Below are positions 1 to 5,308 of a stretch of DNA of 9,041 nt, piece after piece (position 1 is the stretch's first letter; every line of letters starts with the position of its first letter). Position numbers and translations under genes: made by a program. The stretch comes from Chitinophagales bacterium. GTDB taxonomy: Bacteria > Bacteroidota > Bacteroidia > Chitinophagales > JADIYW01. The notes beneath the pieces are model-generated. The model was not told the DNA's origin. It was given only the letters and a program-made list of their open reading frames with translations, and made no database searches. The DNA lies in NCBI GenBank assembly GCA_020636545.1, contig JACJXS010000006.1:1-9041 (forward strand). The letters are read 5' to 3'.

Positions 1-146
1 AGGTGTCATTGCGGGCTTAATTTTACGAAAAGGCTGTTAAAGGAAATTATAAAGCTGTGACTACCTTATAACCAAAAAAACTAAAAAAGAAAAAAGACTA
101 AAATTATCAGTTTTTGAAAAAATTGGCAAAGGTGAAGATTGTTGAA

Positions 147-177
147 TTGACAAAAATAAATAATAAAAAAAGATATG
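147..177 (+). promoter_or_regulatory. Possible sigma-70 promoter for the lipoprotein pair
   Basis: A perfect TTGACA box lies at 147-152 with a weak GATATG at 172-177 (19-base spacer). A further TATAAA lies at 189-194. It sits about 75 bases before the first lipoprotein start, inside the cassette, so the genes could have their own promoter and not depend on an integron promoter. The -10 match is poor and the region is very AT-rich, so this is tentative. The rest of 1-250 shows nothing else I can name. Confidence 0.3.
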
Positions 178-250
178 GTATCATACTGTATAAAGGTCTA
201 AACTCAAGGTTTTTGTACAAACTAACAAATTCAAAAGGTAAAAAGAGAAA

Positions 251-673
251 ATGAATCCAAAATTAATTTCTTTTATAGTATTATTATTTGGCATTTTAGT
301 GAATTATAATTGTTATCACAATAGGGTGACATTTAATCCAAACGGAACTCCTGGACCGAGACAGACAATAATGAATCATTATTTTTTATGGGGACTACTT
401 CCAGGTAAGAGATATAATTCTACACAATTTTGTGGAAAGAAAGGAATTTATCAAGTACATGCATATACATCATTCGTAGATGGTTTATTATCTTGTATTA
501 CGTCTGGTATATATTCGCCTAGAAGCTTAGAAATTATATGTGATAATTCGGATTTGAGCTATAAATTGCAAAGGATTGAAGGCGGGGACAATGAAATATA
601 TTACCAAGTTTATGCAACAAAACCAGAAATTCCAAAAAATATTTCGTATTTGCTTATAAAGGAAGAAAGGTGA
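251..673 (+). CDS. Bor-family lipoprotein (lambda Bor-like), first of tandem pair
   Basis: This is a predicted 140-residue lipoprotein. It has a short basic N-terminus, a hydrophobic stretch (about residues 5-17) and a cysteine at residue 21 (VNYNC). That lipobox is loose by enterobacterial rules but within what spirochaetes tolerate. Residues about 40-95 follow the lambda Bor pattern: HYFLWGL, then a Cys-Gly at 61-62, FVDGLLSCITSGIYSP, and a closing IC. Lambda Bor has the equivalents HHFFVSGI, CGG, FVNGLLGFITLGIYTP and YC. Known family members are outer-membrane lipoproteins; in lambda lysogens Bor is linked to serum resistance. A role in Leptospira is inference only. The ATG at 251 is preceded by a purine-rich stretch (AAAAAGAGAAA), which is a weak ribosome site. 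The stop overlaps the region of the next start, so the two genes are probably co-transcribed. Confidence 0.88.
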   Translation: MNPKLISFIVLLFGILVNYNCYHNRVTFNPNGTPGPRQTIMNHYFLWGLLPGKRYNSTQFCGKKGIYQVHAYTSFVDGLLSCITSGIYSPRSLEIICDNSDLSYKLQRIEGGDNEIYYQVYATKPEIPKNISYLLIKEER

Positions 674-678
674 AAATT

Positions 679-1191
679 ATGAAAAAAGTAGTTTTGCTTG
701 TAATTTTAATGTTTGTTTTATTAGTGAACTGCTATACTGTCGAGGTAATCGACGACACAAAGGGTAATTCACAAGGTTATCCTGGTGGTGGAGATGAGTG
801 GTATACTTCATATTTGTTTGGAATAATAGAATCCAATAAACACTCGGGAACAATGTCTAGTTGCAAAAATGGTGCAACTAGCCGAGCAGTGATGCATTAT
901 TCTTTTTTAAACGTATTGGCAGAAGTCGGATTGTCTTGTCTTACTAGTGGATTGGGTTCACCATTAATTGTAACATTCAGAAGCAATGAAATTTATTGTG
1001 GAGAAGTTAAATCTGAAAAGAAATCTACAAAAAGCAAAGATAAATCTGAATACAATCGAATCCTCGTATTAAAAGATGGAACGATTTTAACTGATGTCAA
1101 AATAGAATTCTTAGGAGAGTCAACTTTAGTAACTAATAAAAACGGAGATAAAAAGATTTATAAAAAAGAAGAAATTCAATCAATGAAGTAG
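679..1191 (+). CDS. Bor-like lipoprotein with extra C-terminal domain, second of tandem pair
   Basis: This lipoprotein is 170 residues long from the ATG at 679. An in-frame GTG at 670 would add three residues and overlap the upstream gene by four bases. I prefer 679 because AGAAAGG (664-670) lies eight bases before it and the protein then opens with a classic signal, MKKVVLL, with LLVNC ending at Cys18. Residues about 35-107 repeat the Bor layout seen in the gene before: YLFGII, SCKNG, FLNVLAEVGLSCLTSGLGSP, then EIYC. The pair is therefore probably an old duplication. A lysine/serine-rich linker (about 110-125) leads to a tail reading LVLKDGTIL ... IYKKEEIQSMK. This resembles a short beta-rich segment common in spirochaetal lipoproteins, whose function I do not know. 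The protein is expected to be membrane-anchored and to face the periplasm or the cell surface. Confidence 0.85.
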   Translation: MKKVVLLVILMFVLLVNCYTVEVIDDTKGNSQGYPGGGDEWYTSYLFGIIESNKHSGTMSSCKNGATSRAVMHYSFLNVLAEVGLSCLTSGLGSPLIVTFRSNEIYCGEVKSEKKSTKSKDKSEYNRILVLKDGTILTDVKIEFLGESTLVTNKNGDKKIYKKEEIQSMK

Positions 1192-1218
1192 GTGTTAAAA
1201 TTTTTGACAGGCTGAAAA

Positions 1219-1257
1219 TATGGTAAGGACTTATTTAAAGTTTGATATTTTACCATA
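1219..1257 (+). repeat. Inverted repeat after the lipoprotein genes
   Basis: TATGGTAA (1219-1226) and TTACCATA (1250-1257) form a perfect 8-bp inverted repeat around a 23-base AT-rich loop, 28 bases after the stop codon. There is no G+C-rich stem and no immediate T-run, so it is at best a poor terminator. It could equally be a binding site or chance in AT-rich DNA. A TTGACA lies just before it (1204-1209). Confidence 0.3.
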
Positions 1258-1306
1258 GGAGTTGGTTGTCAACAAAGGCAAGATTAAAATTAAACAATGC
1301 AACGAC

Positions 1307-1507
1307 ACCTAACAAAGCATACCCACTGCGGAAGTGAGTCGAATTTGAAGTTCTCACTTCCTTGCACCGAGAAAGGCTTGGAACTCCAAGCAAATGCAGT
1401 GCCTTCGTAAGATTGGAAGTTACTCAGTCACAGCACTTGCATTGGAATGAGCTTACTTGCTCGGTGACATGCCGAAGCGGCACGTCGGGTATGCTTGAAC
1501 GTTAGCC
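1307..1507 (+). other. attC: attC recombination site 1 (about 200 bp, integron cassette site)
   Basis: The left box ACCTAAC (1307-1313) is followed after AAA by the L'' box GCATACCC (1317-1324). The right end carries GGGTATGC (1487-1494), then six bases, then GTTAGCC (1501-1507). The expected cleavage point is between G1501 and T1502. Internal pairings include GGAAGTGAG/CTCACTTCC (1330-1338 with 1353-1361), CACCGAG/CTCGGTG (1365-1371 with 1460-1466), GCTTGG/CCAAGC (1376-1381 with 1386-1391), AATGCA+GTGC with GCAC+TGCATT (1393-1402 with 1433-1443), and TGCCG/CGGCA (1470-1474 with 1478-1482). Known attC sites are folded single strands recognised by the integrase IntI. This one is longer and more branched than the classical sites of about 60-140 bp. 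Confidence 0.8.
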
Positions 1508-1572
1508 GATATTTTAGAGAGCTTTGCTTTACAAAGATTACGAAATATTTTATAGACTCTAAACTAATTCAA

Positions 1573-1645
1573 AAGGAGTAAAATATAGTAAGGGTTGGAA
1601 CAAATTATTGTGATGCTAACTTTTCTAAAATTCCTAAGATTTCTT
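1573..1645 (+). pseudogene. Possible gene remnant: ribosome site without a start codon
   Basis: A strong AAGGAG (1573-1578) is followed at normal distance by ATA (1585-1587) where a start codon would be expected. The frame from there runs for about 20 codons to a TAA. This may be the beginning of a decayed cassette gene, with ATG changed to ATA. A similar flanking phrase (TTTTATAG ... AAACTAATTC) occurs again around 1932-1955 without the ribosome site. The evidence is thin. Confidence 0.2.
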
Positions 1646-2259
1646 AATAGATATGGAAAATGAAAGTAGCTTGAAAATTGTCTTGAATTGAACTTTAGAA
1701 AATTAAATCAAGCAAACCCCATAAAAAACTAAAATAGATTTGGAAAATATTTCAAACAAATGTATAAAGAATGATTGATTAAGAAAAAAACAATTTAAGA
1801 GAAATGAAAGCCAAAGCATAAAAATAGAAATAACTTTAGAATGTTTAAAAACTGAGCATAAAGAATTAATATCTGACCGAAAGTAAAATAAAAAATATGA
1901 AATTTTACCAAAAGTCTAATAAGAAGAATTATTTTATAGGTTTCAAACTAATTCCAAACAAGAAAGAATAGGCAAAAACCTTTAGAAAAAAAATGAATTA
2001 TTTGTGACTTTAAATAAGCAATAGGCATCAAAGCAAAGAAAGTAAACTTGACGATGTGTTTAAAACCTGAACTAATGCATAGAAATTTAGAGCTAACACT
2101 TTAAATTTTATTGAACTTAAAGAAAATAGAATTATCTATAAGCGAGTAAATTTATCATAGGTCATCAAAAAAGTTGAAATTGAAAAGAACAAAAAAATAA
2201 AATTAGCTATTATGAAAGGAATAGAATAGGGGAATTGAATTTAGACAAATAGCCAAAAA

Positions 2260-2287
2260 TTGACATAAACCAAAATTTATTTATAGA
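2260..2287 (+). promoter_or_regulatory. Possible promoter pointing towards attC2 and cassette 3
   Basis: TTGACA (2260-2265), a 16-base spacer and TATAGA (2282-2287) make a fair sigma-70-type promoter at the end of cassette 2. Just after it come AGAAGG and an eight-codon frame from ATG 2294 (MEEKKNIG) whose TAA (2318-2320) lies inside the left box of attC2. Real cassette genes often end at this point, so this may be a relic or a tiny leader. It may also be chance. Confidence 0.3.
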
Positions 2288-2314
2288 AGGAAAATGGAAG
2301 AGAAGAAAAACATC

Positions 2315-2521
2315 GGCTAACAGAGCGTATCCGCTGCGTCAGTAAGCTATAAAATGAAGTTGCTTACTTCCTTGCACCGAGAGACCCTTGAAACTCCAAG
2401 CAAGTGCTTTGCCTTCGGGTTGAAGTTGGCAGTTCCCTCAGTCACAGCCCTTGCAAGGGTAAAACCGTACTTGCTCGGTGTAATTTGCTTCGCAAACTAC
2501 GGATACGCTCCAACGTTAAGC
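2315..2521 (+). other. attC: attC recombination site 2 (about 200 bp)
   Basis: Boxes: GGCTAAC (2315-2321), L'' GCGTATCCG (2325-2333), L' CGGATACGC (2500-2508), and GTTAAGC (2515-2521, a full GTTRRRY match). Cleavage is expected after G2515. Compared with copies 1 and 3, both L boxes changed together (GCATACCC to GCGTATCC, GGGTATGC to GGATACGC). The side hairpin is AGTAAGC/GCTTACT (2341-2347 with 2362-2368). CACCGAG/CTCGGTG (2375-2381 with 2474-2480) is unchanged, and a triloop hairpin TTTGC-TTC-GCAAA (2484-2496) replaces TGCCG-AAG-CGGCA of copy 1. The paired changes indicate selection on folding. Confidence 0.8.
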
Positions 2522-3519
2522 GGTATCGTGCTGGGTTTTAAAAAAATGCTGGTGAATGAGGAATTATAAAGAAATTGAAATTAATTTTAGTCAAGTATGC
2601 GAATTTTGCATATGTGAGTAGAAATAAAGAAAAAGCTTAATTTACATCAAGATTACTAGGAATTTAGGAATTATTTTTTAAAACTCAAGAGACATATGAA
2701 ATGTGAATAGGTGAAGGCATAGTGAAAGGAATAACGATATAGTGAATATATGAGAGCTTGGGTAGTTAAGAAGAAAATCAAACATTTGGAATAAGTTTTC
2801 GTAAGTAAGAGTTGAGAAATAAGTAGCAAAGCATAAGTTTTGGCAAAACTACAGCCATATAGGCTGTAAATTTGCAGGCTATTATATTTTACTTAAGAAT
2901 ATGTGAAGGCAGATTGAAAAGAATAACGATATGGTGAATCTATGAGAGTTTTGGTTGGTAATAAGCAAATCAAGAATTTGGAATTGTAAGTTAGCATAAG
3001 TTTTTGTAAAAAGTTGAAATCATTTGGCTGTAATTTTGTAGCCTATAAACTATGCTTTCCCCCATTGTTTGGACAGTTTTTTTCTTGGCTACTTATTTAG
3101 AGAGAAAAGACTAAAGGAATGTACATAAATCTGTATTATCACTGAAACTTATGCTTTGCTAGGTAAGCGAAAGAATAACGAAATAATGAATATATGGAAG
3201 ATTTGATTTCCGAGAGGCTAAATTTTATAAAAACATAAATATATATTTGACATAACTAAAAGAAAGAAAAAATTAAGAAAAAAGAGAGAATATGTAAAGT
3301 TTGGTTACAGAAAAGCGACACCGCTTAACAAAGCATACCCGCTGCGGAAGCGAACTCGAATATGAAGTTGTTCGCTTCCTTGCACCGAGAAAAGGCTTGG
3401 AACTCCAAGCAAGTGCTTTGCCTTCGTTCGATTGGAAGTCACTCAGTCACAGCACTTGCAGTGGAATGGGCTTTCTTGCTCGGTGAAACTCACTTCGTTC
3501 GCTTCGGGTATGCCTAACG
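2516..3519 (+). mobile_element. Integron gene cassette 3, apparently gene-free, with internal repeats
   Basis: This is the unit between the cleavage points of attC2 and attC3, 1004 bp. Its start (GTTAAGCGGTATCG, 2515-2528) is complementary at 13 of 14 bases to the left edge of attC3 (3316-3329). The body (2522-3322) has no reading frame that looks coding. The only long frames in the region run through the attC sites themselves and are not protein-like. What it does hold is a degenerate direct repeat with a period near 192 bp and a 17-bp inverted repeat, described separately. Confidence 0.75.
2711..3212 (+). repeat. Degenerate direct repeats inside cassette 3
   Basis: Unit A (about 2711-2890) and unit B (about 2903-3050) share, in the same order, GTGAAGGCA, GAATAACGATAT, GTGAAT plus TATGAGAG, AATCAA plus ATTTGGAAT, GCATAAGTTTT, GGCTGTAA and a GC(A/C)(G/C)... 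CTAT end. A truncated third copy (about 3165-3200) keeps GAATAACGA and GAATATATG. Unit A also contains the hairpin ACAGCC-ATATA-GGCTGT (2851-2867). TAGCAAAGCATAAGTTT (2824-2840) recurs as a perfect 17-base reverse complement at 3145-3161. The layout suggests old tandem duplication, perhaps with a structured transcript. No protein is apparent. Confidence 0.55.
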
Positions 3520-3525
3520 TTAGAT
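3323..3525 (+). other. attC: attC recombination site 3 (about 200 bp)
   Basis: Boxes: GCTTAAC (3323-3329), L'' GCATACCC (3333-3340), L' GGGTATGC (3506-3513), and GTTAGAT (3519-3525, full GTTRRRY match). Cleavage is expected after G3519. The side hairpin is GGAAGCGAAC/GTTCGCTTCC (3346-3355 with 3370-3379) and the inner stem is CACCGAG/CTCGGTG (3383-3389 with 3479-3485). CAAGTGC/GCACTTG pairs around the conserved loop phrase CTCAGTCACAGC, which is present in all three copies. A second GTTCGCTTC (3497-3505) could compete for the same partner strand. The left box complements the start of cassette 3. Confidence 0.8.
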
Positions 3526-3848
3526 GAAAATTTCCCCGCCCAATAGACCATATTTGCAACATAGTTGAAAGTATGAGTCTTCAGGCAAGAAAATATTTAA
3601 GAGCGTTAACTTTGGTTTAATAATTTGGAATTTATGTAATAAATTTTAGAAATAAAATTAGCAAATTTCATGCCAATTATTCATATTCCATAAATTTTAT
3701 TAGGTATGCCAGTATACCTAAACATACCAAAAAAACTCTCTACAATTCTAACTATTATAAATCTTGGTAACACTATGGAATTTATTGGTTTCATGGATAA
3801 TAAATTTACCAATATTTTATTAATTGTTTCAAGGAGTTTTTAAATCAA
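3526..3848 (+). promoter_or_regulatory. Leader region upstream of the interrupted VWA-ankyrin gene
   Basis: This is 323 bases without a gene. It contains a perfect inverted repeat TTAGGTAT-GCCAGT-ATACCTAA (3700-3721), followed by another half-like AACATACC (3721-3728), which looks like an operator. A looser pair is TTGGTAA (3764-3770) with TTACCAA (3806-3812). A TATTAT lies near 3753, but I cannot pair it with a convincing -35 box. The ribosome site AAGGAG (3831-3836) belongs to the original start at 3849. Regulator and promoter are unknown. Confidence 0.4.
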
Positions 3849-3862
3849 ATGAGAAAATTATT

Positions 3863-3870
3863 AGTTATAC
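3863..3870 (+). repeat. Target-site duplication AGTTATAC, left copy (right copy 5301-5308)
   Basis: Perfect 8-bp direct repeat directly outside both inverted repeats of the IS4-type element. Part of it is host coding sequence: GTT ATA C continues into TA at 5309-5310 when the element is removed. Confidence 0.85.
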
Positions 3871-3915
3871 CAATAAAGTTGCATTTTTAGATAATAAATA
3901 ATTGCAAAAGAAAAA

Positions 3916-3964
3916 GGTCTCATCTTACGATAATAAATTGCAACTAAAATCAATAAGAGAGACC
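3916..3964 (+). promoter_or_regulatory. Fold-back hairpin covering the transposase ribosome site
   Basis: GGTCTCATCTTA (3916-3927) pairs with TAAGAGAGACC (3954-3964), 11 base pairs with one bulged A, around a 26-base loop. The right arm contains the purine-rich AGAGAG that would serve as ribosome site for the start at 3972. Several insertion sequences (for example IS10 and IS50) use this arrangement to block transposase translation from transcripts entering from outside. That role here is inferred. Confidence 0.55.
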
Positions 3965-3971
3965 CAATGAA

Positions 3972-5264
3972 ATGATACTAAGTGTTCCTCAAAAAATCAA
4001 GGAATTTATAATTCAATACGTAAAAACATCTCAAAAGAAAAAACTAGAATTACTACCAGCGTATATAAGTAGCTTCATATTTTGTAGCAATAAATGTACA
4101 TTTACAACCATGGGAAAAACAATTGCAGATGAAATTCGTAATAAAACTACTGTAAGGAAATTTTTTGAATCGAAATCATTTTATTCGAGAGAAATTTTAC
4201 GAAATGTAATGACAGCCATGGTATTAGAGACGATAAAATTATGTGGAACAAAAGGTTTGTATGTATTGCTTGTTGACGGTACATGTATCCAAAGGGGTGG
4301 AGATACCTTAGTTGAAAATGCAACAAAATACAGGGACAAAAAGCAAAAGAAGAAGGGGAAACGAAGTACAAAAGCTCATGGATTTTTAATGTGCCTACTA
4401 ATAATGCCTGATGGAAAACGAGTATGTTACGAGTATAGTTATAACACCAAAAAATATTGTAAAAAGCATAAACTTAAATTTAAAACTCAACATGAATTAA
4501 TGTGTGATATAATCAAAGATATGAGGTTGATAGTGCCATTTGAAGCTAAGTTTGTAGTAGTTGCAGATTCATTTTTTGATTCAAAAGAAGTTTTTAAATG
4601 TTGTATGCAAAATAAAGCGATATATATAGTTCCTGCAGATACTAACAGAGTACATAAAATACATAAGAAAAGTGAGAAATTGCATATAAGCGGCGAAACA
4701 AAGAAAAAAGATTCTATTAGACTGTCCATCGAAAAAGGTAATGAAAAGTATACCTGTAAGCATATTCGATATGCAAGTGATGGTTCTGGAAAGAAAAGAA
4801 AAGATGAGTATTTGATTTATAGTGAATCACTTATGGTTTCAGGAATGAAGTTGCAAGTAGTGTATTCATGGAAAAAGAAGAAAGGAAAATCAGAAGGAGA
4901 ATCTTATAAAGTCTTATTATGTAGTGATAAATCAATTTCTCAAGAAGAAATTATTGAACTTTATGCTTTAAGATGGCAGATAGAGATATTCTTTAGAGAG
5001 TTAAAATCAGAACTCGGATTATGTGATTATTCTGGAAAGAACTTTAAAGCATATAATAGATTTGTTGATGTATGCTTACTTTCCTATCTCTTTTTAGAAT
5101 ATGATAGAGAACAAAGATTAATGGATGTAAAATCTAATAAAGAGAAATCAAAAATTAAAGTTATGCGAACTAGAGGTTTGGTCGAATTGTTGAGATGGGA
5201 TTGTATGCAAGATATAATAGCAATGCGAAATTTGAATAACAGCAAGTTAAAAATAGCTGCGTAA
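3972..5264 (+). CDS. IS4-superfamily DDE transposase
   Basis: A 430-residue transposase, full length for the family, which cuts and joins the ends of the surrounding element. The catalytic triad is visible: D102 in LLVDGT, D199 in VVVADS, and E338. E338 lies within the family signature Y-x2-R-x3-E-x6-K (Y331, R334, E338, K345 in YALRWQIEIFFRELK). The lysine-rich region around 120-135 and 225-310 is typical of the insertion between the second Asp and the Glu. The start is ATG 3972. An ATG at 3967 reads only two codons before a stop that overlaps 3972. No frameshift or stop is seen, so the gene is probably active. The subgroup is not certain; IS4 itself or an IS701-like branch are the candidates. 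Confidence 0.9.
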   Translation: MILSVPQKIKEFIIQYVKTSQKKKLELLPAYISSFIFCSNKCTFTTMGKTIADEIRNKTTVRKFFESKSFYSREILRNVMTAMVLETIKLCGTKGLYVLLVDGTCIQRGGDTLVENATKYRDKKQKKKGKRSTKAHGFLMCLLIMPDGKRVCYEYSYNTKKYCKKHKLKFKTQHELMCDIIKDMRLIVPFEAKFVVVADSFFDSKEVFKCCMQNKAIYIVPADTNRVHKIHKKSEKLHISGETKKKDSIRLSIEKGNEKYTCKHIRYASDGSGKKRKDEYLIYSESLMVSGMKLQVVYSWKKKKGKSEGESYKVLLCSDKSISQEEIIELYALRWQIEIFFRELKSELGLCDYSGKNFKAYNRFVDVCLLSYLFLEYDREQRLMDVKSNKEKSKIKVMRTRGLVELLRWDCMQDIIAMRNLNNSKLKIAA

Positions 5265-5308
5265 TGATATAATTTATTGTGTATTTATACAACTTTATTG
5301 AGTTATAC

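Larger units (their letters stand above)
1..1501 (+). mobile_element. Integron gene cassette 1 (two Bor-like lipoprotein genes plus attC1)
   Basis: The window opens with AGGTGTCATTGC. Its reverse complement matches 11 of 12 bases immediately before and within the left box of attC1 (GCAACGACACCT, 1299-1310). The window therefore begins two to three bases inside this cassette, just after the GTT of an unseen upstream attC. The cassette contains a 250-bp leader, two tandem lipoprotein genes, a 115-bp spacer and attC1. Gene-then-attC order on the plus strand is the usual cassette layout. A two-gene cassette of about 1.5 kb is larger than average but known. The precise left end cannot be seen. The assignment rests on box complementarity, not on observed recombination. 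Confidence 0.75.
1502..2515 (+). mobile_element. Integron gene cassette 2, apparently gene-free
   Basis: This is the unit between the cleavage points of attC1 and attC2, 1014 bp. Its first bases after the G (GTTAGCCGAT, 1501-1510) are a perfect 10-base reverse complement of ATCGGCTAAC (2312-2321) at the left edge of attC2, as expected if the site is re-formed in a circle. The body (1508-2314) is AT-rich, A-rich on the plus strand and full of stops in all frames. I see no reading frame of 60 codons or more. It could be a decayed gene or a non-coding cassette. Confidence 0.75.
3871..5300 (+). mobile_element. IS4-superfamily insertion sequence, 1430 bp, intact
   Basis: The element is bounded by the inverted repeat CAATAAAGTTG (3871-3881), with its complement CAACTTTATTG at 5290-5300. 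Weaker similarity continues inward (ATAATAAAT against ACAATAAAT). Both ends are flanked by the same 8-bp sequence AGTTATAC (3863-3870 and 5301-5308), a target duplication of a length seen in IS4-type elements. It carries a single full-length transposase gene. The insertion is in codon 8 of the host gene, and removing the element restores the frame. Confidence 0.88.

Noticed and set aside
2354..2569. Open frame of 71 codons on the plus strand
   Set aside because: It lies almost wholly inside attC2. The same region in attC1 does not keep the frame, and conservation follows base pairing, not codons.
3301..3486. Open frame of 61 codons on the plus strand
   Set aside because: It covers attC3 and has no ribosome site; the reading is a by-product of the structured repeat.
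1307..3525. CRISPR array or REP-type transposon repeats
   Set aside because: Only three units of about 200 bp at 1-kb spacing, with no short regular repeats and spacers. The end boxes and cassette complementarity fit attC better than REP or MITE ends.
4147..4763. Minus-strand frames of 60-80 codons
   Set aside because: They are antisense shadows of the intact IS4-type transposase, with no ribosome sites.
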